Below the pieces are notes generated by a model. That model did not search any database. It had not been told where the DNA came from and saw only the letters and a program-made list of their open reading frames with translations. Below are positions 43,308 to 52,728 of a stretch of 64,000 nt of DNA, piece by piece. Source of the DNA: Mastigamoeba balamuthi. Taxonomy: Eukaryota; Evosea; Mastigamoebida; Mastigamoebidae. The stretch lies in assembly GCA_902651635.1 (NCBI GenBank), contig CACRSC010000134.1, positions 480,128 through 544,127 of the forward strand. Direction: 5' to 3'. Numbering within the stretch: position 1 is the stretch's first letter; each line of letters begins with the position of its first letter. A program made the position numbers and the translations under genes.

Positions 43308-45475
43308 ATGGAGCAGGGGCCGCCACCGCCGACGGGCTCGTCGCCTGAGGATGCGCCCGCTGCTGCCGCCCCAGCGCCCGCGTTGCTGCCGTCCAGCGCC
43401 ACCCCGCTGCCCGCGGTGGGGGCGTCTGCGTCCGTTCTGCCCACTGTGGCCTCTCCCTCTGCCCCGCCGCCCGCCGCCCCGCCCGCAGTAGCCGCCCCCG
43501 CCCAGGCGCTGCCGCAGACCGCCCCGCCCGCGGCCCCGGACGCGCTGGCCAACGGAGGCGCGAGCACGCTGCAGCTTCCCGAATCGCAGCAGCCGCGCCC
43601 GCCCACCAGCCACGGGCAGGAGGCCGCCCACGACGTCAGGCCGACCACGCAGCCAGCGACGGCTGCGGCGACGACGGCAGCGCTCACCCAGCCGCTGCCG
43701 CCGCCCCCGATGACGGCGCCAGAGTCGGTCGGGCGCGGGCCCGCGCAGGACCCGTTCGTGACCGCGATGCTGGCGCGCGAGGCTGGGGCCGAGCTGGCGT
43801 TCGCAGCGCTCGAGGACGTCGTCGAGAGGGCCGCGGCCGTCATCTACCAGCGGTACCTGGGCAAGAAGGTGGTGCCCTTCGCCGTCGACGTCTGCATGCG
43901 CGACCTCGACGAGGTGCTCCGCTGCCACTTTGTCGACCACGACCCGGGCGAGCGCTGCGAGGCCGACCAGGGGGCTCTGCCCCAGGAGTGGCTCGGCGAC
44001 GACGAGCCGCTGCCGCCCCCGATCGACAACTGGGCCCGTAGGGTCGTCCCCGTACGCGAGGCCCCGCCCATCGCTCGCGCGCCCACGACGGCGGCGGAGC
44101 CCGCGGCTTTGTCCGCGACCCCGACGGTGCCCGGTACGTCTGGAACACTGGCCTCAGCCACAGGGCAATCGGGCATCTCGCGCCAGCCGTCGTTCATGAG
44201 CGGGCCTCCTGCTGCGGTTGCTGCCGCCGCTGCCGCGGCTGCCTCGGCGCCTGGGACCGCTGTGCCGGCCAACGCGGCATCGGACAAAGTGCCGTCAGAG
44301 TCGCCCAGGGAACCGCAGCAGGCAGAGCAGCACCAGCAGCACGAGGCCAGACGGGGCGGGCTGGCGAAGAGAGTGCCAGCGAAGAAGAACGACGAGGCCG
44401 CGGTGAAGGGAGCGGACAAGGCCAAGGCCAAGGAGGTCAAGGTCGACAAGGACAAGAAGGACGACAAGGCCAAGCCAAAAGAGAAGGGCAGGGCCTCGGT
44501 GCTCAAGCGGTCTTCGAGCGCCGGCGACGCCCCGAAGCCCGAGGGAGAGCAGCCGGAGCAGCAGCAGCAGACGACAGCAGAGGAAGACGCAGCCAAGGGG
44601 GAGCCCGAGAAGGAGGCCGGGGCCACAGAGGGCGAGTGTGCCGCCGAGGGCGAGGGCAGCAAGCAGGCCAAACGCGTCAAGATCCGCAGCGCACCGGAGA
44701 AGCGCAAGCCGCCGTCCGCTGCTGCCGTTGCCGCCGCCGCCGCCGCTGCGAAGGTGCGACCCCTTCTTGGAACGGCTGCGTTCCCGGTTCTTCGGTTGGC
44801 TGACGAGCCCGCTGGCCGAAACCGGAACAGGAGGCGGAGCAGGAGGCCCAGCGACAGGCGCAGATGCAGCGCGGGAAGGGGCTCCGGGGCAAGGACTACA
44901 CGTTCACGCACACGGGCGAGATCATCGCGGTGAACCCGCTGCCCCCCGAGAAGCTCCCGCAGAACGCCGCCTACGTGCGCGCCGTCGTCGTCGAGGACGC
45001 CGAGAGCGCGGCCAACGCCCGGCAGCAGGGCGACAGGGCGATGGCGTCCCCCGACACCTCTCCGCGCCGGCGCGCCCGCTTCGAGCGCTCCGTCGCCGAC
45101 ATGCGCCGCCCCGCGCTGTCCTCGACGCCGACCTCGCAGTTCGCCGCCGACTCGCAGCTGCACTACGTGCCCGAGTCCAAGATCTCCGCGCAGCCCCTCA
45201 TCGACGCCATCAAGCTCGCGCCGGGGGTCACCGTGCGCGAGGGGGCGCGCGTCAAGAGCAGCGTGCCCGCGTTGCCACGCGCAGCGGCGACGGCGGCGGC
45301 GGCTCCCGGGACGTCGGCCGGGGTCGCGGCGGTCGCCATCGCCAGCGCGCACGAGAAGCTGTCGCCGACGCACTCGGCGACGACGCTGCCGCCGATCGAG
45401 GTGCCCGTCGCCGCCAAGAAGCCGGGGACCGACAAGGTCCGAGCTATGGTCACGCTCGAGTACCTGACGTCCTAG
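43308..45475 (+). CDS. C2orf81-like, probable cilium/flagellum-associated protein
   Basis: A 696-residue protein in two exons (43308-44753, 44831-45475; 77-nt intron, phase 0). The first 150 residues are Pro/Ala-rich low complexity. Then comes a compact region with ALEDVVERAAAVIYQRYLG and PPPIDNWARRVVPVRE. A long Lys/Glu/Ala coiled stretch follows (KDKKDDKAKPKEKGR), and the second exon has KDYTFTHTGEIIAVNPLPPE followed by KLP. The combination of an IDxWAR motif and a YTFTHTGEII...PEKLP motif resembles vertebrate C2orf81 (DUF4639) and other axonemal proteins, so I infer a flagellar role. That agrees with the nearby alpha-tubulin only in a general way. Confidence rests on short motifs in a low-complexity background. 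Confidence 0.5.
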
Positions 45476-45757
45476 AGAAGGGCGAGCTGTGTACGTTGCA
45501 ACTGCCGGTTGTTAGAACAAAGAAGGGGGAAAACAAAGTGTTCATCAAAAATCAAACCCCGGGCAGCAGGTCAAAAAAACGGTGGTCCCCCTGGGCCCGG
45601 GCTCGGGTGCCCCCCGCACCGTGGGTAGGGACCGCTGGGTGTGGGAATGGGTGAATGAATATGTTATAGGTTGATATTCGCCAGCAAAAACGGAGCCGGC
45701 GCTGGTGATACACACTGGGAGGGGGGCGTGCTGTGCTGTGCTGTGCTGTGTGCGGCG
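45476..45757. other. Convergent intergenic spacer
   Basis: Holds both 3' UTRs. A CTGTG-CTGTG short tandem run lies near 45730. No other feature was seen. Confidence 0.4.
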
Positions 45758-46446
45758 TCAGAGGGACTGCAGTTGCAGCGCCGTGTCGGCGGCAGCGCTC
45801 TCCTGCGCGCTCTCCCTGTCCTTCCTCCCCCGCCTCGCCACGCTGCGTCGTCTCACGACGAGCATGGCGACCAGCCCGGCCACCCCGCAGCAGAACGCGA
45901 TAAACGCCAGCGCGATCAGTAGTATCGTCGTGCGAGCTGCACGGTGCGGAGGGGGGGTGATGAGTCGTCCGGTACAGTCAGTGGCAGGTACAGGGGTGGA
46001 TAAAATAAATGTGACATCAGCAGTGGGGGCAGCGGGTGCGGACCGAGCGCTCTGCCGTTGGCGCTGCTGCTGTGGCCTCCGGGCGGCGATACCTCGCCGC
46101 AGGTGTCGTACCACGCCTCTGACAGCGGGCACATGTCCAGCGCCGTGCAGCGCTCCTCTGCAGAATTTCCCGATGCGCAGGGGGGCCGTCCCGTGTTTCC
46201 ATGTGGTGAGGAATAGTGCGATCGGTGCGTGGGTTGTTTCGGGTTTTGCGGGTGAGAGAAGAGACAAGAGAGAGAAGAGGGAGAGACGGGGGGGCTGGGG
46301 CGGTTACCGTTGGTGCTGGTGAGGCACCACGCGCACTCGTGGCCGGTGCACTCGGCGCAGGACGCGTAGGCCGAGCACGGCGGGGCTGCCTGCGCGGCGC
46401 AGAACAGCGCGAGAGCCCCGCACAGCACCAATCGCCCTAGGCCCAT
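45758..46446 (-). CDS. PSI-domain single-pass membrane protein (PTTG1IP-like)
   Basis: The ATG at 46446 gives a clean signal peptide (MGLGRLVLCGALALFCAAQA) followed directly by a Cys-rich PSI fold: CSAYASCAECTGHECAWC, then after an intron CASGNSAEERCTALDMCP. After a second intron comes one transmembrane helix (TILLIALAFIAFCCGVAGLV) and a short basic cytosolic tail ending ALQLQSL. The order signal, PSI, TM, basic tail matches the PTTG1IP group of small membrane proteins. PSI modules are disulphide-rich spacers in the lumen or outside the cell. Introns lie at about 46310-46200 and 46110-45935. About 130-140 residues. Confidence 0.65.
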
Positions 46447-47169
46447 GCCGGAAAAGCGAAAAATAGGCTGAAAACACGTCAGATATATCGCCCCCGTAAT
46501 TCCGATGCCCGCGTGGTACACGAGCAGTGACGGGGGTGTGCCGCCCCCGGCGGGAGGTTCGCCTGTCGCGGCCTTGGCGCGTGGCGGTACCTGGTCTCAG
46601 GACGAATGGAGCAGTGCGTTGAAATGGCCACAGTCGCAAAGTACAAGGACATACAACTACCCACCCACACCATGTTTCATCCGAGGTCGTAACTCGCAAA
46701 ATAAACTCATGCCTTCGGCTGGGGAGAGCAGCGACGTCATCCGACTTTCATCCATTCTCCTATCTGCCGAGCCCTCCATTTTGTCATATATTCAGTCCTC
46801 ATAATTGGCGGGAGACTCGGCGAGATGCAACTCAGGCAGTGTATCGAAGGCAGAATCAGTGGCGAGTGTCATGTGGAGTACTCCACTCTGCAGTTAACTG
46901 ACATGTCATTGCTTGAAAATTTGACAGGACTTGACTAACGGTGTGCTGTCATGATATCGTCAGGGCACTTCCAGTCGGCTTATCAGCCACGTGGCATATC
47001 TGAGATACGCATATACCAAATAGGCAACAGGTATCTTGTCAGATATCATAGGCGGGGCTATTTTTGGCTGCACCTTCAGATACGTCAGTAGAGCCCTCAG
47101 AAATAAAAACCTCCCTCCTAGAAAGCATTCTAGAAAGCCTACCGCACCCATCTCGCCTTAAGCCACACA
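46447..47169. other. Long divergent intergenic region
   Basis: About 720 bases, the longest spacer in the gene-dense arm and more AT-rich than its surroundings. It includes a CTAGAAAGC direct repeat at 47118-47138 and AGATATATCG near 46484. The ORFs here lack coding character. It probably holds an extended alpha-tubulin promoter. Confidence 0.5.
47118..47138 (+). promoter_or_regulatory. CTAGAAAGC direct repeat, heat-shock-element-like
   Basis: Two copies of CTAGAAAGC are separated by ATT. They create GAA, TTC and GAA triplets with a TTC-TA-GAA core like a heat-shock element, 30-50 nt before the alpha-tubulin ATG. The first spacing is 4 rather than 2, so it is an imperfect match. Confidence 0.3.
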
Positions 47170-48883
47170 ATGCGTGAGTGCATCTGCATCCACCTCGGCC
47201 AGGCTGGTGTCCAGACGGGCAACGCGTGCTGGGAGCTGTTCTGCCTCGAGCACGGCATCCAGCCCGACGGCATGATGCCCAGCGACAAGACCATCGGCTA
47301 CGGAGACGACGCCTTCAACACGTTCTTCTCCGAGACCGGTGCCGGCAAGCACGTCCCCCGCGCAGTCTTCCTCGACCTCGAGGCACGTGTACCACCCGCC
47401 CCTCCGGCTTTTTCGCAATGAGAAAAAACGTATAAAATCGTACCGCACGTAAGAAAAAGCGGTCGGTACATTACGTCGGCTCTTGTGCGAGGGCGCTCGC
47501 CTCGAGTGTGGCGGCACCCTCGACGGTGACCGCAAACCGAGCGGCGTCAGCGTCGAAAGTACTCGTCGCTGTCCGAAATGCGGCCCAACTAACTGGCGCG
47601 CCTAAAAATAAATGCACATTTCAAAATGAAAAACCCCATTCCCCCCCTCACTGAGTGAAGTGAATTGTATCGAGAAAAACGCCTCCGCACGGTCCCCCGC
47701 GCTAACGATGGCTTGCTCCCCATTGCAGCCCACTGTGGTCGACGAGATCCGCACTGGCACGTACAGGCAGCTGTTCCACCCGGAGCAGCTGATCACGGCC
47801 AAGGAGGATGCGGCCAACAACTACGCCCGCGGCCACTACACCATCGGCAAGGAGGTCGTCGACATCTGCCTCGACCGCATCCGCCGCCTCGCGGACCAGT
47901 GCACCGGCCTCCAGGGCTTCGTCATCTACCACTCTGTCGGCGGCGGCACGGGCTCGGGCTTCGCGTCGCTGCTGCTGGAGCGCCTGTCGGTGGACTACGG
48001 AAAGAAGTCCAAGCTCGACTTTGTCATCTGGCCGTCGCCCCAGGTCAGCAACGCCGTCGTCGAGCCCTACAACGCCGTGCTGTCGACGCACACGCTGCTC
48101 GAGCACACTGACTGCACGTTCATGATGGACAACGAGGCCATCTACGACATCTGCCGCCGCAACCTCGACATCGAGCGCCCGACGTACACCAACCTCAACC
48201 GCCTGATCGCCCAGGTCATCTCGTCGCTGACGGCCTCGCTGCGCTTCGACGGCGCGCTGAACGTGGATATCACTGAGTTCCAGACGAACCTCGTGCCGTA
48301 CCCGCGCATCCACTTCATGCTGACGAGCTTCGCGCCGATCATCTCGGCCGAGAAGGCGTACCACGAGCAGCTGACGGTGCAGGAGATCACGACGTCGGTG
48401 TTCGAGCCCGCGAACATGATGACCAAGTGCGACCCCCGCCACGGGAAGTACATGGCGTGCTGCCTGATGTACCGCGGCGACGTGGTGCCCAAGGACGTGA
48501 ACTCGTCGATCGCGCTGATCAAGACCAAGCGGACGATCCAGTTTGTGGACTGGTGCCCCACTGGGTTCAAGTGCGGCATCAACTACCAGCCCCCCACCGT
48601 CGTGCCCGGCGGCGACCTGGCCAAGGTCCAGCGCGCGGTGTGCATGGAGGCCAACTCGACTGCGATCGGGGAGGTGATGGCGCGCATGGACCACAAGTTC
48701 GACCTGATGTACGCCAAGCGTGCGTTTGTGCACTGGTACGTCGGCGAGGGCATGGAGGAGGGTGAGTTCTCTGAGGCCCGCGAGGACCTCGCCGCCCTCG
48801 AGAAGGACTACGAGGAGGTCGGTGCCGAGTCCGCCGAGGAGGAAGAGGAGGAGGGCGAGTACGCGGCCGGCGGTCAGCAGTAA
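47170..48883 (+). CDS. TUBA: Alpha-tubulin
   Basis: A 455-residue alpha-tubulin in two exons (47170-47382, 47729-48883), 71 plus 384 codons. Seen directly: N-terminal [20 protein letters not shown] (MREC autoregulation motif), K40 loop PSDKTIG, the nucleotide-binding GGGTGSG, and [15 protein letters not shown]. The catalytic Glu of alpha-tubulin falls in DLRFD-equivalent helix H8 (near [11 protein letters not shown]). The reading frame demands [13 protein letters not shown], so the intron is 47383-47728 with donor GCACGT and acceptor TTGCAG, a GC-AG intron. The C-terminal tail is acidic ([11 protein letters not shown]) but ends AAGGQQ. It therefore lacks a terminal Tyr for detyrosination. It forms heterodimers with beta-tubulin in microtubules and axonemes. 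Confidence 0.97.
47383..47728 (+). other. GC-AG intron of alpha-tubulin (346 nt)
   Basis: Donor GAG|GCACGT, acceptor CATTGCAG|CCC. It is longer than the other introns defined here and includes AT-rich patches. No snoRNA boxes or tRNA were recognised inside. Confidence 0.8.
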
Positions 48884-49087
48884 GGATATCGAGAGAGCTG
48901 TGCGATGTGAAGACAGGGGTCCTTGAGCTCTTTCGCAGAGAGGGGGGAGACGGGGGTTTGTATTGTGCCCTCCTCAATGAAGATGGAACAACAGTGGTTG
49001 CTCTCTCAAGCACGCATCCCAATCTGCTTCGATGGAATCATGTGCGAGCATCCGGAATGGTGGATGCAACCAACACACGAGTAGCCC

Positions 49088-49985
49088 TCAATGCCGAAGC
49101 AGGTAGGCAATGCCGTTGATCCTGACAAAGACCGCTTCCTGGCGCAGCTCGCAGCACAACCATCTTCCGAGCTCCATCACTCTGCCTCTGACGTGCTCGT
49201 CTGCAACCGAGACGGCCGCGCTGACCGCAACCTGCGAAGCCCGCTGAGCGACAGCAGCGAGGAGGAGGGGACGCAGCACGAACCACATTCTCCCTGACCA
49301 GCTGGCCCGAGTCCGAGACCCAGTACCCAGTCCCCGGTATCGCGGTGGCTCCCCCGGTGATCAGGGACAGCCGCAGCGCCACCTCGTCGACGTACATCGC
49401 GTGCTCTGCCCGCGAGAGCTGCCTGCCGTTCCTGGTCCTCGACGGCACCACGACGCTGACCTCGGAGCTGCCGATGACGTCGAGGACCGTCGGACTCGCG
49501 GACGCTTTCCTGCTCGCCTCCGCTCCCTCGTACGTGACCACCAGCGCGCCCGCGTCCTCGATCTCCACGAGGTCCAGCGAGACCGACGCCCCGTAGTGCA
49601 TCTCGAGCGTCCCGCGGACGCTGGCGTTGGACGGTCCGCTGTCCCCAGCGCCGCGCCACACAGCTCCCTGCTCGATCCTCAGCGAGCAGTCGGCAGAGAC
49701 AGAGGACCACCGGGCGACCCGGAGCTGCGCGCCGTCCGAGACGACGAGGCGAGTGTCGGGGCCGGCGAGGTAGAGGTCGGCCGAGAGGGCTGCGTGGCCG
49801 CGGCGGACGTAGACGGAGCACGAGGGGCAGGCGACGACCACGCGGTCGTCAGGCTGCGGGACCCCACGGGGGAGCCACGAGTCCGCGTCGTCCCAGAACC
49901 CGCCAGACGTGGCAGACCAGCGACGCACGACGCCACTGCCCGACGCGAGCAGGACAAACACGGCGAGAGCACAGATGACACGCAT
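49088..49985 (-). CDS. Secreted beta-rich protein, family unknown
   Basis: ATG 49985 (MRVICALAVFVLLASGSGVV) gives a convincing signal peptide. It is followed by WSATSGGFWDDADSWLPRGV and PQPDDRVVV. The pattern G-x-W-x3-x-W-x3-G-x-P-x2-D-x-V is typical of secreted right-handed beta or autotransporter-like extracellular domains. Strand-rich sequence continues to GYWVSDSGQLVRENV. A terminal exon is likely: the downstream frame with HVRGRVMELGRWLCCELR ends in TGA at 49088, preceded by a TTGCAG acceptor. An alternative without this splice stops at 49038. No membrane anchor is seen. I assign no function. Confidence 0.5.
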
Positions 49986-50622
49986 GCCGATCGTACGGAA
50001 TGGACTGAGCGAGACAAGATTTATGTGATGGGGAAAGCTACGTGGCAACCCTCGATATCGGGGGTGCGCTGTTCCATGGAATCACCGAAAAGTCCACGGC
50101 ATGACTCTGTTCAGGGATTTTTCACCCTATCCGTTCCCAATTTTTCATTCGAAGCAGGAGCGAGCAGAAAGCCAGTGGCGGACGATTCAGACAAGTAAAG
50201 CAACAATGTTGGGCGGCTTCAACCGTGTGTGGCGCAGGGTCAGGACGCCTGCAGGGCATGGCATGGAGCACACGGTGTGGGAGAATGAGGAATGGCACAT
50301 GGCGAGAGAGTAAGGCATCCAGCGGTCGCTCAAGGCGCACACTGCCACGGGGCTCCGTAGCAGTGTGCACTCTTGATGCGGCCGGGTCTTGCCGGCCTGT
50401 GGCTTTGTCCTCTCCTTTGGTGTGCCATCCACTCCTCCCCCACCCGCGTGCACCAAGCCAGATCTCCTCAGCAGTCCATCCTCTGTCTCGTTGTAGTATG
50501 GTGGCCATCCAACTTGGTGCCATCTCGCGCCCGGGGTGACTGAGCTAGCCGGTACTATCATGACAATGTGTGGTCACTGCGCGCCTCTTGCTCAGCTGTG
50601 CAGCCGCGAGGGCAGAGCAGCA
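49986..50622. other. Intergenic, no gene recognised
   Basis: Contains an AAGATTTATG element near 50013 upstream of the secreted protein. ORFs of 70-130 codons occur on both strands but look non-coding. Confidence 0.5.
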
Positions 50623-51786
50623 TCAGTCAGTGGTGGTCTCTGACGACCCAGCGCGGTGGGCAGGGGGTGGAGCAGCGTGCCTGCTGCGCCTCTCGATGAT
50701 GTCGTCCATGCGCCGCACAGCGCTGCCTGCTGCTGCTGCTGCTGCTGACGCCGCGATGCGGATCATCTCCCCGGTGCTCAGCCTCCATGCCGACGATGCC
50801 AAGGCCACCGCCGCCACGCAAGGGGCTGCGGGGGCGTCGCCCTCGCTGTCGCTCTCGGACGCGTCGTCCTCGCTGTCGCTCTCGGATGCGTCACCCTCGT
50901 CCTCGGACTCGTCACCCGACGACAGGAACTCGGCGAGGACCTTGCTGATGGCGACCACGGCGGCTGCAGCGGCGATGGCACTGCCGCTCCTGGGGCTCGA
51001 GATGCTCGACTCCTGTTCGCGGGCGGTGTTCATCAGGGGAGAAGGAGCGACGAAGACAGAGCGCNAGGCGGCGCTGCGGCCGGGGCGGCAGCGGCAGTGG
51101 CGTGGGCGCACCACACGCCGTCGAGGGTCTTGGTGCGGCCCGCGGGCATCCACGCGGGGCGCGCGGCCGCGTCGGCCTGCGAGCGTGAGGCGGCGGGTCC
51201 GGCACGCGCACGCGGGGCGCCGGCAGCGGCAGCGGCGCCGAGTGCAGCGGGGTCAGAGCGCGTGCGCGCGTGGCCGCGAGGGGCACCGGCAGCAGTCCGC
51301 GGGGCGCCGCTCCTGCCAGCGCCCCCCGTCGCGGCGGCGGCGGAGGTGCGGCTGCGCTCGGCCGCGGGAGCAGCGGCCGGGGTGGCCTCCCCGCTGGCGC
51401 TGCCGCTGCCGGGGGACGCGGCCCTCGCGCAAGCGGCGGCGCGCAGGACGGAGGACCTCGTGGGGGCCACGGCAGCCCCCGGGCCCCTGGGCTTCGCGGG
51501 GCCGGCGCGTGCGCCGTCGCGCGCGGTGGGGTCAGCGCGCGGGGCAGCCGAAGCCGCAGCCGCGCAGGCGGGCGGCCTGCCCGCGCGACGCGACGCGCGC
51601 GGTGCCGGCGGCCTGCTCGGCGTCGCCCCGGGGGCAGCGGCGCTCGAGGCAGCGGCGGCAGGGACGACGACGGACTTTGCGGCCCCGGCGGTGGGCGCCA
51701 CGCGGCGGCGGGGGTCGGGGCGCAGCGGCAGCGGGGCGATGCTCACGACGGCGCTCTTGGTCCGGCGCGCCGCCGAGCGCGACATG
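50623..51786 (-). CDS. Ala/Pro/Arg-rich low-complexity protein with acidic tail
   Basis: From ATG 51786 (MSRSAARRTKSAVVSIAPLP) the frame encodes a strongly basic, Ala/Pro/Ser-rich region of about 240 residues with short basic patches. Downstream, in another frame probably joined by an intron near 51065, comes NTAREQESSISSPRSG. This is followed by an acidic run (SSGDESEDEGDASESDSEDD) and ERRSRHAAPPP. The overlapping plus-strand frame is similarly long but consists of simple-sequence shadows. One undetermined base at 51065 lies in the join region, so the splice cannot be fixed. Disordered nuclear or cytoskeletal protein is a guess only. Confidence 0.4.
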
Positions 51787-52728
51787 CAGTCCTGCGCGCC
51801 GTGCCGGGGGGGGCGCGTCAGTGACGCGTAACCGCCCGCCGGGTCTGATTTGATGGAGATAGAGATATGGTATTTGAAAATTTGAAATTTGGCGCGTCCA
51901 CGGAAAAGCGGTCCAAAAGGGATGTGCGTTGACCGCCGTTCCTCTTGCGGGGGACGCGGGGATCGCGGCACGGTAAAAGGCAACCCCGTCAAGTGCCGCA
52001 ACTCTCACAGCTCCCAGGGAGGGCAGCACAACATAGGCGGCTGTGGCAACGGCGCAGGGGAGAAACGCAGAGGGGGTACGGTGGGGGGCAGCGTACAGGC
52101 CAGAACACGGCAGCGACGGACGAGGCGACCGGGGGGCGGGACGAGGTGCGAGAGTGCTGGGGCATGGCGTCTGCGGGTACTCTTGCTTCTGGGGATCGGC
52201 TGGGTGGTCTTGGGTGGGCTGGGCTCTGGTGGGTTGCTCTCTATGCGCTTTTCTGAAAGAAAAGGAGATTGGATTCGGATCCGCCGCTTTTGTGTGCTCC
52301 CGCCCTATCAATTGTGTTGCCAATACGATCTTGCCGTGGATTAAATCCTCTCGGTCCCGCTGGCGATGGAGGTGATGACAGCGATAATCGACAGGCTTAC
52401 GGGGCATACCGTCAGATGGTAAGGGTGTAGTTGTAGGTCCTATCCCAGCACAAGAGATTCTCGAAAATCTGCCGTTTTTATATTGGGTATGTCTCGCCTG
52501 AGTCCAACCGATGACCTGTTGAGCATGTAATTAGATGGTTACTAGAATCCTGCCATCTTTGCTTGAACGAACGTGTTCCAGAGGACTTCCAGCGCCACGT
52601 CCTCACAATTATCACGATGCAGCCATATGCAGCTTCATGGCCCTACACGATGGTGAAATAGTGGTTATTTGGTTTTCACTGAATTCACACAGCTTCCAAG
52701 TTCGTTGTTGATAGGCACCAGTACGCCA
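51787..52728. other. Intergenic, no gene recognised
   Basis: The first part is an upstream region with an AT-rich GATATGG-type patch near 51865. The rest, to 52728, is of mixed composition without coding or RNA signal. Confidence 0.5.

Noticed and set aside
43844-45373. 509-codon minus-strand ORF opposite the C2orf81-like gene
   Set aside because: Low-complexity Ser/Ala/Arg shadow; the plus strand splices in phase and carries motifs.
50122-50561. ORFs of 70-133 codons on both strands
   Set aside because: Mutually overlapping, compositionally unlike neighbouring genes, no start context or domain.
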